A DNA stretch of 64,000 nucleotides, taken from Maribellus sediminis (lineage in GTDB: Bacteria; Bacteroidota; Bacteroidia; Bacteroidales; Prolixibacteraceae). Shown piece after piece: positions 54,926 through 63,653 of this stretch; the first letter of the stretch is position 1, and the number at the start of each line of letters is the position of its first letter. The notes beneath the pieces were generated by a model. The model saw only the letters and a program-made list of their open reading frames with translations, searched no databases and was not told where the DNA came from. The stretch is taken from assembly GCF_011799805.1 (NCBI RefSeq), contig NZ_WXUB01000001.1:682001-746000 (forward strand), read 5' to 3'. A program made the position numbers and the translations under genes.

Positions 54926-56221
54926 ATGAAAAAACTAGTATTAATGGCTTTGGTGCTGTTTCTGGCACATTCCGAGTTTTATGCACAAACCAAATCAGCA
55001 CAAAAATCTCCGCGGCTGGAAGAAGCTTCCTGCGAAAGTGTGGGATTATCGGCCGAACGTGTAGCACGTATCGATAAAATGTGTACCGAAGAAGTGCAAA
55101 AAGGCAATCTCCCCGGAGTTGTTGCATTGCTGGCACGTAACGGTAAAATTGTGCACTGGAAAGCTTATGGCAATGCCACAGCCGAAGGACGCGAATTAAA
55201 ACGCGACGATATTTTCAGAATCGCTTCGCAATCAAAAGCGATTACGTCAACAGCAGTGATGATGCTTTGGGAAGAAGGAAAGTTCCAACTCGATGATCCG
55301 ATCTCGAAGTATATTCCGGAATTCAAAGGGCAACAGGTTTTGAAGTCATTCAGATACAGCGATACCACCTGGACAGGAGAGCCGGTGAAAAATGAAATTA
55401 CTATTAGGCACTTGCTAACGCATACATCGGGAATTGGTTATGGGGTGATCGATAGCGACGAACGGTTTAAAATGATCTATCAGAAAGCCGGAACTACTGA
55501 TTTGTTTACCACCGAAAATGTTACTATCGGGGAAAGTGTTAAAAAGTTAGCTAAACTGCCTTTGCATCATAATCCCGGAGCGCAGTTTACCTACAGCGAA
55601 GGACTCGATGTACTGGGCTATTTTATTGAAATAGTTTCGGGAATGCCTTTCGATGAATTTTTGAAAACCCACATTTTCGATCCTTTGGAAATGAATGATA
55701 CCCGTTTTTATCAGCCTGATTCAAAAGCTAATCGCCTGGTTGATGTTCAGCACAAAGTGGAAGGTGATTGGGAAAAATATCCTGTTACTTTTTACGATCC
55801 TGATTATCCGGTAAAAGGTGCCAAATCCTTCTTCTCAGGAGGTGCCGGTCTGAGTAGCACGGCAAAAGATTATGCTGTTTTTCTGCAAATGTACCTGAAT
55901 GGCGGAGAATACAACGGAATTCGTTTGCTGAGCCGAAAAACGGTAAATGTTATTCTGAGCAACCAGATAGGCGATATTTGGGGAGCTAATTCGGATAATG
56001 AATTCGGACTGGCTTTTCAACTGGTGACTGAAAAAGGACAGAACAAGGGAGCCAACGGGAGCACGGGAACGTTCAGCTGGGGTGGTTATTTTAATACCCA
56101 GTATTTTGCCGATCCTGAAGAAAATATGATCGGAATAATTATGAAGCAAACCCAGGGGCCGGTTAACGATGTTACCGGATGGAAGTTCAAGCAACTGGTT
56201 TTTCAAACACTTGACGATTAA
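54926..56221 (+). CDS. Secreted serine hydrolase, beta-lactamase class C-like
   Basis: Penicillin-binding-protein-like hydrolase or esterase of 431 residues. The signal MKKLVLMALVLFLAHSEFYA is followed by the SxxK motif in FRIASQSKAITS (near 95-98), the YSEGLDVLGYFIE segment at the second motif, and a GSTGTFSWGGYF segment at the third. The fold is common for D-aminopeptidases, esterases and beta-lactamase-related proteins; antibiotic resistance should not be assumed. It ends 10 bp before the preferred deoC start. Confidence 0.9.
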   Translation: MKKLVLMALVLFLAHSEFYAQTKSAQKSPRLEEASCESVGLSAERVARIDKMCTEEVQKGNLPGVVALLARNGKIVHWKAYGNATAEGRELKRDDIFRIASQSKAITSTAVMMLWEEGKFQLDDPISKYIPEFKGQQVLKSFRYSDTTWTGEPVKNEITIRHLLTHTSGIGYGVIDSDERFKMIYQKAGTTDLFTTENVTIGESVKKLAKLPLHHNPGAQFTYSEGLDVLGYFIEIVSGMPFDEFLKTHIFDPLEMNDTRFYQPDSKANRLVDVQHKVEGDWEKYPVTFYDPDYPVKGAKSFFSGGAGLSSTAKDYAVFLQMYLNGGEYNGIRLLSRKTVNVILSNQIGDIWGANSDNEFGLAFQLVTEKGQNKGANGSTGTFSWGGYFNTQYFADPEENMIGIIMKQTQGPVNDVTGWKFKQLVFQTLDD

Positions 56222-56231
56222 TACGAAAAAG

Positions 56232-56945
56232 TTGATTACAGTAGAACAACTGGCAAAAATGATCGACCACTCCATTCTTCATCCTACATTGACAGATGAG
56301 GATATGAAGCGTGAGTGCGCGATTGCCGCAAAATACAATGTAGCTTCAGTTTGTGTAAAGCCTTACGCCGTTAAACAGGTGGTGCAACTGTTAGAGAACA
56401 GCGAAGTTCTTGTTGGTTGTGTTGTCGGTTTTCCCGCTGGTAATTCGGCTATCGAAGTAAAAGTGTTTGAAACCGAAAAGGCTTGCAGCGAAGGGGCCGC
56501 GGAAATTGATATGGTCATCAACATTGGTAAAGCGTTACAAGGCGACTGGGCCTACATTGAACGGGAAATTGCAGCTGTTACGGAGGCATGTCATAAAAAC
56601 AAGGCCATTGTAAAGGTGATCTTCGAAACCGATTATGTGAGTAGGGAAGAAGACATCATTCAGCTATGCAAAATCTGCACAAAAGTTGGGGCCGATTATG
56701 TAAAGACCTCAACCGGCTTTGGATTTGTGAAAGGAGAAGATGGAAGATATTCCTACCGGGGAGCCACCATCAAAAACCTCGAACTGATGCAAAAAAACAT
56801 AGGCCCAATGGTAAAATTAAAAGCTGCCGGTGGAGTGCGAACACTCGATGGGTTGCTGGCTGTTCGCGAAGCAGGTTGCTCGCGTTGCGGAGCCACAGCT
56901 ACTGTTTCAATTTTAGAGGAAGCAAAGAAACGATATAAAGAATAG
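56232..56945 (+). CDS. deoC: Deoxyribose-phosphate aldolase
   Basis: Class I aldolase cleaving 2-deoxyribose-5-phosphate to glyceraldehyde-3-phosphate and acetaldehyde. MIDHSILHPTLTDEDM, KYNVASVCVKPYAV, EIDMVINIGKAL, VIFETDYV and YVKTSTGFGFVKG (Schiff-base Lys in VKTSTGFG) identify DeoC. An ATG at 56169 would overlap the upstream gene and add residues with no family resemblance; a TTG at 56232 yields the usual ITVEQLAKMIDHS beginning, so it is chosen. ATG at 56259 is another possibility. Length from TTG is 237. Confidence 0.93.
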   Translation: MITVEQLAKMIDHSILHPTLTDEDMKRECAIAAKYNVASVCVKPYAVKQVVQLLENSEVLVGCVVGFPAGNSAIEVKVFETEKACSEGAAEIDMVINIGKALQGDWAYIEREIAAVTEACHKNKAIVKVIFETDYVSREEDIIQLCKICTKVGADYVKTSTGFGFVKGEDGRYSYRGATIKNLELMQKNIGPMVKLKAAGGVRTLDGLLAVREAGCSRCGATATVSILEEAKKRYKE

Positions 56946-56969
56946 TTGATAATTGAGATAGATTAATTT

Positions 56970-57410
56970 ATGGAAATTGTAATTCGAAAAGCGACAGACG
57001 ATGATATTCCGGCCATTTTTGGCCTGATCCAGGAACTGGCTATTTATGAAAACGGCTTGGATAAAGTGAAAAACTCGGTGGACCAAATGTATGCCGAAAA
57101 GGACTTTTTCAATTGTTATGTGGCCGAAGATAATGGTGAAATTATAGGTATGTCGCTCTACTACTTTGTTTATTACACCTGGGTGGGTAAGGCGCTTTAC
57201 CTCGACGATCTTTTTGTGAAGGAAGCCTATCGCGGGAAAAAGATTGGAAGCAAATTGATGCAAAAAATGATGGATGTTGCACGCGAAGAAAAGTGTCACC
57301 GTTTGCGCTTACAGGTATTGAACTGGAATTCACCGGCCATCGAATTTTATAAAAAGAGCGGATTCAATATCGACGAAGACTGGCACAATTGCGATTTTAT
57401 CGATCTGTAA
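56970..57410 (+). CDS. GNAT family N-acetyltransferase
   Basis: Acetyl-CoA-dependent transferase of 146 residues. The fold is seen in MEIVIRKATDDDIPAIFGLIQ, LYLDDLFVKEAYRGKKIGSKLM (acetyl-CoA loop RGKKIG) and LRLQVLNWNSPAIEFYKKSGF. It resembles diamine/thialysine acetyltransferases, with weak support. It follows deoC by 24 bp and converges on the ArsC-like gene with a 2-bp gap. Confidence 0.9.
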   Translation: MEIVIRKATDDDIPAIFGLIQELAIYENGLDKVKNSVDQMYAEKDFFNCYVAEDNGEIIGMSLYYFVYYTWVGKALYLDDLFVKEAYRGKKIGSKLMQKMMDVAREEKCHRLRLQVLNWNSPAIEFYKKSGFNIDEDWHNCDFIDL

Positions 57411-57412
57411 TA

Positions 57413-57766
57413 CTAATGCGCCAAAGCAGCTTTTACGGCGTCAACGGTTTTTGGGGCATTGCCAACAAAAAGCTGCTTATCGATTTCAAATACCGGTCGT
57501 TTCAGAAAAGTGTAGTCGGCTAAAAGCAGTTGTTTGTAATCAGCATCATTGCTTACCGGCTGTTCAGCAAGAACCGCTTTTAATTTGCGGGCGCGTTTGT
57601 TGATCAGGGCTTCATAGCTTCCCGTATACGTATAAAGTTGTTCCACCTGTTCTTCAGTAAGTGGAGTGAATTTGATGTCCTGTTGCTCAAAACTTTCATC
57701 AACACCCACTTCTTTCATAATTCGCCGGCAGGTATCGCAAGTGGATAAAAAATATACTTTTCGCAT
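57413..57766 (-). CDS. ArsC/Spx-family protein
   Basis: Thioredoxin-fold protein of 117 residues. The N-terminal CDTC (residues 10-13, STCDTCRR) is the redox-type motif of the Spx/MgsR/YffB branch and not the CxxS typical of classical ArsC. IKFTPLTEEQVEQLY and the late FLKRPVFEIDKQLFVG supply the usual cis-Pro region (KRPV). A role in arsenate reduction is therefore doubtful. It is transcribed alone. Confidence 0.88.
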   Translation of the reverse strand: MRKVYFLSTCDTCRRIMKEVGVDESFEQQDIKFTPLTEEQVEQLYTYTGSYEALINKRARKLKAVLAEQPVSNDADYKQLLLADYTFLKRPVFEIDKQLFVGNAPKTVDAVKAALAH

Positions 57767-57803
57767 CGCAGATAATGTTTAAAAGGAAGATAAGAAAAGT
57801 CGC

Positions 57804-58469
57804 TTAAAATTCAATATCGTACAAGCCTTCACCATCCTGCTCGAAAGTAGCTACACTGATATCGGTCATTGGGTGTTTAATCAGTTGCATCAACAGTTCA
57901 GGACTGATGGTGGCTGAATGTGCACGTCTCATGCTCACGCGGTAAATCTGGTCGACGGTTTTAAAACTGGCAGCCAGTACCTTGGTATTCAGCTTGTATT
58001 CAATAATGTTTTGTGCAATATCGCCCACCACATCAATTCCGTGCGACGAAATATTATCTAAACGGCTAACATAGGGGGCTACAAAATCGGCGCCGGCTTT
58101 AGCAGCTACCAGTGCCTGCTGTTGTGTAAAAATGGCGGTGGCAGTAACATTTATGCCAGCGTCTTTCAGTATCGCCATGGCTTTGTATCCCTGCGGTGTC
58201 ACCGGAATTTTGGTGTAGTAATTATCACCGAGGTCGAAATAGGTTTTGTACTTTTTTGCTTCTCTGACAATGTCTTCAGCTTGCGAGCTCATTACCTGCA
58301 CGTGAATCATTCCATCGCCAACAATCTTCTTAATCGCATCGATGGATTTCGAAAGCGGAAGTCCCGATTGTTTTAAAATAGTTGGATTTGTAGTGATGCC
58401 TTCAAGCGGAAAGAAATCGTATAATTCTTTTAAGGCTGAAAGATCAGCCGTATCTGCCATGTAAATCAT
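57804..58469 (-). CDS. fsa: Fructose-6-phosphate aldolase/transaldolase-like
   Basis: Small TIM-barrel aldolase, 221 residues. The Schiff-base Lys is in TKIPVTPQGYKAM (near residue 87). A tyrosine in FVAPYVSRLD corresponds to Tyr131 of E. coli FSA, where true transaldolases have Phe, and the arginine that follows matches Arg134. AIFTQQQALVAAKAGA is the usual helix before it. Aldolase activity on fructose-6-phosphate is inferred by this signature; transaldolase is the alternative. A small palindrome (58501-58518) lies 32 bp before the start. Confidence 0.9.
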   Translation of the reverse strand: MIYMADTADLSALKELYDFFPLEGITTNPTILKQSGLPLSKSIDAIKKIVGDGMIHVQVMSSQAEDIVREAKKYKTYFDLGDNYYTKIPVTPQGYKAMAILKDAGINVTATAIFTQQQALVAAKAGADFVAPYVSRLDNISSHGIDVVGDIAQNIIEYKLNTKVLAASFKTVDQIYRVSMRRAHSATISPELLMQLIKHPMTDISVATFEQDGEGLYDIEF

Positions 58470-58500
58470 TGTTTCTGTTTTTGTTTTCGATTGTTTTCTG

Positions 58501-58518
58501 GTTCAGTGAAAACTGAAC
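58501..58518. promoter_or_regulatory. Short palindrome upstream of the aldolase
   Basis: GTTCAGT (58501-58507) and ACTGAAC (58512-58518) are perfectly complementary around GAAA. It could be a regulator site or a leader hairpin; no partner is known. Confidence 0.4.
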
Positions 58519-58647
58519 GGTACAAAGGTCAGCATTCTTTGCTGAACGCGAGATAAAATAAAGCAGTAAATTGAAAAATTTACTTTTTCTTCAGATGCGG
58601 AATTTATTGAGTTTTTCTTTTTTATCGCTTCAAGTGTTTGTAGAATC

Positions 58648-59664
58648 TTATTCTTTCACCACTTCGGTACCATCAGTAAATTGCGCAAAACGGCCTTTGT
58701 TTTTGTTAAAAACCTGGTCGTGTCTCGGCCAGGGCCATCCACCAAATTCAGTATCCCGGTAGTCTTGAAAAGCTGCTTGTATTTCAGCCTCGGAATTCAT
58801 TACGAAAGGTCCGTATTGCACTACACGTTCCTGGATGGGTTTACCTTGAAGTAGTAAACAACGGCATTTTTTTGCTCCGTTTTTAATCTCCACGTTTTCT
58901 GATGCTTCAAGTTCCACGGCACTACCTGGATGAACAGATTCATCTTCTACCTGCAGGATATCGCCTTCAAAAAAATAGAGCATTCGGTTTACTCCTTTAC
59001 CTGCGGCAGGAATTTGCCAGCTTGCAGAAGCATCCATGTGAATTTGCCAGATGGCCACTTCATGATCCGGTTCGGCGGCCCAAGAATCAGGCGTAGGATC
59101 GGGTGCTACGAATTCACCGATCGAACCGGCAACGATATCCACGGAAGTTCTTCTCCCGTTTTCATCCTCAAAAACCGCTTCCGGGATATTCTCGTTCCAA
59201 AGCATTTTATACGAAGGACTGGCCATCTTTTTTGCCTTAGGCAGATTCAGCCAAATCTGAAAAAGTTCGGTGGTGTTTGGGTTTTCATCATCCAGCAACG
59301 GAAACATTTCGGAATGCTGAAGTCCGCTTCCGGCCGTCATCCATTGCACATCGCGGTTGCCGTAACGTCCGTTTCCTCCGGCCGAATCGGCATGGTCAAC
59401 CATTCCCTGTGTTACAAAAGTCACGGTTTCGAATCCACGGTGCGGATGAGCCGGGAACCCCGGTACTTTATCACCATGATACATCCGCCAGCCATCTTTT
59501 ATCACAAAGTCGTTTCCAATATTCCGGCCTTGCAACGACGCATCGGGACCCATTTCCCCATTGCCTTTCGGGTAGAAATCGAGGTGATGCACACAAAACA
59601 AAAACGGATCGAGCGTGATCCAGGGAAAGCCTAACTTGTGTTGTTTGATAATCTTTTTCGACAT
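58648..59664 (-). CDS. Pirin family bicupin protein
   Basis: A 338-residue metal-dependent cupin. The N-terminal cupin contains FPAHPHRGFETVTFV (metal-binding His pair near residues 73-75) and VQWMTAGSGLQHSEMFP (further His and Glu near 118-120), the signature of pirin. The C-terminal cupin has LQVEDESVHPGSAVELE. Some pirins show quercetinase activity, others bind regulators; nothing distinguishes them here. It is divergent from the TonB receptor, with the 26-bp palindrome at 59777 in the shared gap. Confidence 0.92.
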   Translation of the reverse strand: MSKKIIKQHKLGFPWITLDPFLFCVHHLDFYPKGNGEMGPDASLQGRNIGNDFVIKDGWRMYHGDKVPGFPAHPHRGFETVTFVTQGMVDHADSAGGNGRYGNRDVQWMTAGSGLQHSEMFPLLDDENPNTTELFQIWLNLPKAKKMASPSYKMLWNENIPEAVFEDENGRRTSVDIVAGSIGEFVAPDPTPDSWAAEPDHEVAIWQIHMDASASWQIPAAGKGVNRMLYFFEGDILQVEDESVHPGSAVELEASENVEIKNGAKKCRCLLLQGKPIQERVVQYGPFVMNSEAEIQAAFQDYRDTEFGGWPWPRHDQVFNKNKGRFAQFTDGTEVVKE

Positions 59665-59776
59665 GACTTCTTATTTTACGTTTCTCATTCAACCGTGCTA
59701 TCCGGTGTTTTCCAAAACGTTTGATATAAAAGATTGTTCGTACGGTTTTAAAGATTACAATCATTTCCCGCTCCGA

Positions 59777-59827
59777 ATAAATCCCAACATGTTGGGATTT
59801 ATATCCTGATTACGCAACATAATTTTG
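59777..59827. promoter_or_regulatory. Perfect 26-bp palindrome overlapping the TonB receptor promoter
   Basis: A perfect palindrome spans 59777-59802 with core ATCCCAACA-TGTTGGGAT, flanked by ATAA/TTAT. Downstream, TAATTTTG (59820-59827) is a perfect TAnnTTTG. The TTG of the palindrome's right arm (59792-59794) is 25 bp before it, near the -33 position. A dimeric regulator bound here would block or contact polymerase at the receptor promoter and could also affect divergent pirin. Confidence 0.72.
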
Positions 59828-59875
59828 CCCCCATTAAAATCATTCTTAATAATAACCATTAGCGGACGATCAGTT

Positions 59876-62314
59876 GTGAACACCGTTTTGAAAAACAATA
59901 TTTTGAAAAAAACAAAACCAATCCATATTATTCAGGTTTTATTGCTGGTGCTTTGTATGCCTGCAACTGTTTGGGCGCAGCAGGCAACGGCTTCGCTAAA
60001 TGGAGTTGTGATGGCACCGGATGGGGAAACCCTTCCGGGAGTGAACGTGGTGTTGAAAGAACTGAATAAAGGTACCACCACCAATATTGAAGGGGAATTT
60101 GAACTTTCAGCTGTTCCCGAAGGTTTGTATTCGCTGCTGATCAGCTGTATTGGTTTTAAGTCGCACGAACAAGCTGTGCAGCTAAAGGCAGGCCAGACTT
60201 TAAAGCTTTCGCTTTTGCTGAAAGAGGAATCGTACCTGATCAACGATGTGGTGGTAAGCGGTAAATCGGCAACCCGCCGGATTATTGAGCAAGCTTACCA
60301 GGTTGCATCGGTTTCTACCAAAGAACTTTTCAACAGCACTGCCGATGCAAAAGCTGTCATGAACCGGATTCCCGGTGTCCGCATTCAGGAAGAAGGTGGT
60401 CTGGGTTCTGATTTCAGTTTTACGTTGAACGGTTTTTCGGGCGACCAGGTAAAATTCTTTATGGACGGTATTCCGATGGACAATTTTGGGGCGATGAAGC
60501 TGGGAGATATGCCGGTGAACATGATTGAAAGAATCGATGTATACAAGGGAGTTGTTCCGGTGTGGCTGGGAACCGATGCACTTGGTGGCGCAGTAAATAT
60601 TGTTACCAACCGAAAGGAAAAATACCTCGACGCGTCGTATTCCTTTCGCTCGTTTAACACGCACCGCGCATCGGTGAACGGAGCTTACACCAACAACAAA
60701 ACAGGATTTACGGTTCGCGGGAATTTGTTTTACAACTATTCGGATAACAACTACAAAGTGTGGGCGCGTATTGTGGAGAATAATACTGTTGTTGACACCG
60801 CCTGGGTACGTCGCTTTCACGACCGGTACCGTTCTGCTTCTGTGAAACTTGAAAGCGGATACATTAACAAGCCTTTTGCAGATAACCTGCTTGTGGGTGT
60901 TATGCTCAGTACCAACGACAAACAGGTACAACACGGAGCAACCATGAATACGGTGTACGGAGGTATTATGCGTAACAGCAAATCGCTTGTTCCAACAATG
61001 AAATACAATAAAAAGAATTTGCTGACCGACGGATTGGATGTGAGCCTGTTCTCCGCTTTCAACCTGAGTGAATCGCAGGTAATTGATACTTTAAGTGGAG
61101 TTCGGTACAACTGGCTGGGCGAGAAAACGATATTAACAAGCGGTGACGGACAGCCATCGACCGACGGCGAGTTTTACCGTACATTTACAACACTCGACGA
61201 ACAAGAACTGAGCTCACAGCTGAATTTGAGTTATGCCATCAGTACGAAGAGTTCGCTGGCGTTAAATTATGCTTTCAATCATTTCCACAGAAAGGCTTTC
61301 GATACGGAACATCCCGACGATGTAGACAACCGGTTTCCAAAATCGCTGCGAAAACAAGTGCTTGGCCTGGCCCTGAAATTCGATCCCGACAGGCGCTGGA
61401 GTACCACGGTTTTTGGAAAGATGTATCACATCAAGGCAAAAACCTCGAAAGAATTCGATTTTGCCCTGGAAACCCAACGCATTGAAGAGGTACTGAATAC
61501 GCAGCTGAATTTTGGTTATGGCCTGGCTTCCACCTGGTTTGTTGTTCCTGAACTTCAGTTAAAACTTTCGTACGAGCATACTTCGCGCATGCCAACACCC
61601 GAAGAAATTTTTGGCGATGGTTTATTTGTAGGCGCCAATCCTGATCTGGGGCCCGAGCAAAGTCACAATTTCAACCTGGGAGCAGAATATCGTTTTAAAC
61701 TGAACAACACGCATCAGTTTGCTTTGGGCGGCAGTTTTATTTACCGCGATGCAAAAGATTTGATATACACTGTGGTTACCGTTTCGAGCCCAAAAACCTA
61801 TTACGACAACCTGAGCAAAACGCGGGTGATGGGTTTCGAGGGAAACTTCATTTACCGTTGGCACGAAATTGCCCATGTAGGTGCAAATGTTACCTTTCAG
61901 GATATTACCGACCGCGCCAAACTGGTGTATAACGAATCGTACACAGGAACCGGCTGGCAGCAAAACTTTCATTACGGTTTCCGCCTGCCCAACAAACCTT
62001 ACCTTTTTGCCAATTTTAATGCGGGACTGAATTTTGCCGACATCACGTGTCCTGGTTCATCACTCAGCTTTAATTACTACCTGAATTTTGTAGAACAATA
62101 CTTTTTAACCTGGGCCGAACTCGGATCGGGTAACAGCAAATATGTTATTCCACGTCAGGTTTCGCATGATGTTGAGCTCAGCTACAGCTGGAAAAAAGGT
62201 AAGTACAATATTTCCGGGGAGTGCAGTAATCTGTTCGACGCAAAGCTCTACGATAAATATTACCTCCAGAAACCCGGACGTGCATTCAGCATAAAACTTC
62301 GATATACAATTTAA
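59876..62314 (+). CDS. TonB-dependent outer membrane receptor (probable iron/siderophore type)
   Basis: Outer-membrane beta-barrel that imports a ligand using TonB energy. The longest frame opens with TTG at 59825; a GTG at 59876 is the better start. The signal is ILKKTKPIHIIQVLLLVLCM... ending at VWAQQ. A carboxypeptidase-like regulatory domain (NGVVMAPDGETLPGVNVVLK, about 40-125) is followed by a plug (VMNRIPGVRIQEEGG, MIERIDVYKGVVPVWLGTDA, GGAVNIVTN) and the barrel to the C-terminal aromatic KLRYTI. At about 810 residues it is smaller than SusC-type receptors and no SusD follows, so a metal or siderophore ligand is favoured. Operon with DUF4374 and PepSY genes. Confidence 0.93.
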   Translation: MNTVLKNNILKKTKPIHIIQVLLLVLCMPATVWAQQATASLNGVVMAPDGETLPGVNVVLKELNKGTTTNIEGEFELSAVPEGLYSLLISCIGFKSHEQAVQLKAGQTLKLSLLLKEESYLINDVVVSGKSATRRIIEQAYQVASVSTKELFNSTADAKAVMNRIPGVRIQEEGGLGSDFSFTLNGFSGDQVKFFMDGIPMDNFGAMKLGDMPVNMIERIDVYKGVVPVWLGTDALGGAVNIVTNRKEKYLDASYSFRSFNTHRASVNGAYTNNKTGFTVRGNLFYNYSDNNYKVWARIVENNTVVDTAWVRRFHDRYRSASVKLESGYINKPFADNLLVGVMLSTNDKQVQHGATMNTVYGGIMRNSKSLVPTMKYNKKNLLTDGLDVSLFSAFNLSESQVIDTLSGVRYNWLGEKTILTSGDGQPSTDGEFYRTFTTLDEQELSSQLNLSYAISTKSSLALNYAFNHFHRKAFDTEHPDDVDNRFPKSLRKQVLGLALKFDPDRRWSTTVFGKMYHIKAKTSKEFDFALETQRIEEVLNTQLNFGYGLASTWFVVPELQLKLSYEHTSRMPTPEEIFGDGLFVGANPDLGPEQSHNFNLGAEYRFKLNNTHQFALGGSFIYRDAKDLIYTVVTVSSPKTYYDNLSKTRVMGFEGNFIYRWHEIAHVGANVTFQDITDRAKLVYNESYTGTGWQQNFHYGFRLPNKPYLFANFNAGLNFADITCPGSSLSFNYYLNFVEQYFLTWAELGSGNSKYVIPRQVSHDVELSYSWKKGKYNISGECSNLFDAKLYDKYYLQKPGRAFSIKLRYTI

Positions 62315-62343
62315 TATTCATAAAACAAGTAAACTACATTACA

Positions 62344-63573
62344 ATGAAACAGTTATTTAAACTTCGATTTTTAATCCTTATTCTGCTTTTTGCAGGAATG
62401 AGCCAGGTAATTATTTCGTGCAGCGATGAGGAAACCGGCGAGGACGAATATGTTGGTGAAGATGCATTTGTGCTGTCGCTGGCCTACCAGGGAACCGACG
62501 GTAATTTTACGTATTATACGGTTCAGTTCGACGATGTGATGAATGGTAGTCTTTCCGCCATAGGAAAAGGGATCGATCATTTGGGATATTACACTTTTAA
62601 CCAGGTTGACAATAAAATTTACGCTACCGGTGGCTTCGAGTTGACCGATATTATAGCGATGAAAAAGAATACGGCCGGGGAACTGGAAGAATCGGGTGGT
62701 GTTTCATCGTTCAGCAACAGCTTGAATGATGTGATAAAAGGCGAGGATGGAAGCCTTGTTGCAATTGAAATGTCGAATTCATCAGATGTGGTAAGTTTGC
62801 ACCGCATTAATCCCGAAACCGTGAGTGTTCAGGATTCAAAAACCACCGCAGTTTCAAACCTGACTGATTTGACCGGACCTTCTTATTCGGGCATGGTTCA
62901 GGCCGGAAATTACCTTTTTGTTAGTTTTTACATCAGCGATCCAGCCACTTTCGCAACAGGATATACGGATAAGGCGCAGCTTGCAGTGTTTACTTACCCG
63001 GGGCTTGAATTTGTAAAAGTGATTGAAGACGACCGTACAGGGCCAATCGGTGGTTTCGGAACCAGTTCAGGTTTGATCAAAGACAACAGCGGAAACGTTT
63101 ATGCGCTTTCGCATTCCAATCCGGCCAACGGTTACAGCCAGTTTACCAAAGAAGCTGCCATCCTGAAAATTAACAGTGGAGAAACTACATTCGATCAATC
63201 TTATCTTTTCGATTTTAATTCGGTAACCGGCGGAAAAACCACTGCTCACCTGGTTTATCTTGAAGGCAATAAGGTTTTTGCAGAAATAAATATGCAAGAT
63301 CGCTCGGAGCAGGGGGCATGGTCGGATAGCCCGTTGAAACCTGCCATTCTCGATCTGCAGGCACAAACAGTGAAATACATCGATGATGTTCCTGAACACT
63401 CAGGTCTTGGACGTAAACTGGCGGCTACTTCTTTGTACGACAACGGTTATGTATACTTGGTAGTTCCAGAGGATATTAACTCATACGTTTATCGTATCAA
63501 CACAAAAGATTATTCAGCAACAAAAGGAGCTGTGGTGGAAGCCAATTTTACAGCCGGATTCTTTAAACTCTAA
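62344..63573 (+). CDS. DUF4374 lipoprotein (siderophore-uptake associated)
   Basis: A 409-residue surface or periplasmic lipoprotein (signal ending VIISC). The repeats DNKIYATGGFEL, EDGSLVAIEMSN, AGNYLFVSFYIS, NSGNVYALSHSN-like and NKVFAEINMQD imply a beta-propeller. DUF4374 proteins accompany TonB receptors and PepSY proteins in Bacteroides siderophore loci (xusB-like), where they bind siderophore; that function is inferred from context. It lies 29 bp after the receptor. Confidence 0.88.
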   Translation: MKQLFKLRFLILILLFAGMSQVIISCSDEETGEDEYVGEDAFVLSLAYQGTDGNFTYYTVQFDDVMNGSLSAIGKGIDHLGYYTFNQVDNKIYATGGFELTDIIAMKKNTAGELEESGGVSSFSNSLNDVIKGEDGSLVAIEMSNSSDVVSLHRINPETVSVQDSKTTAVSNLTDLTGPSYSGMVQAGNYLFVSFYISDPATFATGYTDKAQLAVFTYPGLEFVKVIEDDRTGPIGGFGTSSGLIKDNSGNVYALSHSNPANGYSQFTKEAAILKINSGETTFDQSYLFDFNSVTGGKTTAHLVYLEGNKVFAEINMQDRSEQGAWSDSPLKPAILDLQAQTVKYIDDVPEHSGLGRKLAATSLYDNGYVYLVVPEDINSYVYRINTKDYSATKGAVVEANFTAGFFKL

Positions 63574-63602
63574 AAAAATAGTTTTCATAACGTAACACAA
63601 AT

Positions 63603-63638
63603 CCGGCTCGATCTGAATGACGAAAGAGTCGGTTTTTT
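63603..63638 (+). terminator. Hairpin with T-run between the DUF4374 and PepSY genes
   Basis: CCGGCTC (63603-63609) pairs with GAGTCGG (63626-63632; one G-T) and is followed by TTTTTT. The next gene starts 16 bp later, so this may attenuate rather than end transcription. Confidence 0.55.
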
Positions 63639-63653
63639 CATCAAGAAAGCAGT

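Noticed and set aside
54926-56221. Antibiotic-resistance beta-lactamase
   Set aside because: Only the general serine hydrolase fold is supported; the second motif is YSE rather than YxN and there is no resistance context.
57413-57766. Arsenate reductase arsC
   Set aside because: The N-terminal motif is CxxC rather than the usual ArsC form, and no ars genes are present.
58930-59634. 234-codon open frame on the + strand
   Set aside because: Antisense to pirin, which has clear conserved motifs on the minus strand.
60200-60934. 244-codon frame on the minus strand
   Set aside because: Shadow of the TonB receptor plug and barrel region; the + frame has full family motifs.
59876-62314. SusC-type glycan importer
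   Set aside because: It is shorter than SusC, no SusD follows, and the next genes are DUF4374 and PepSY.
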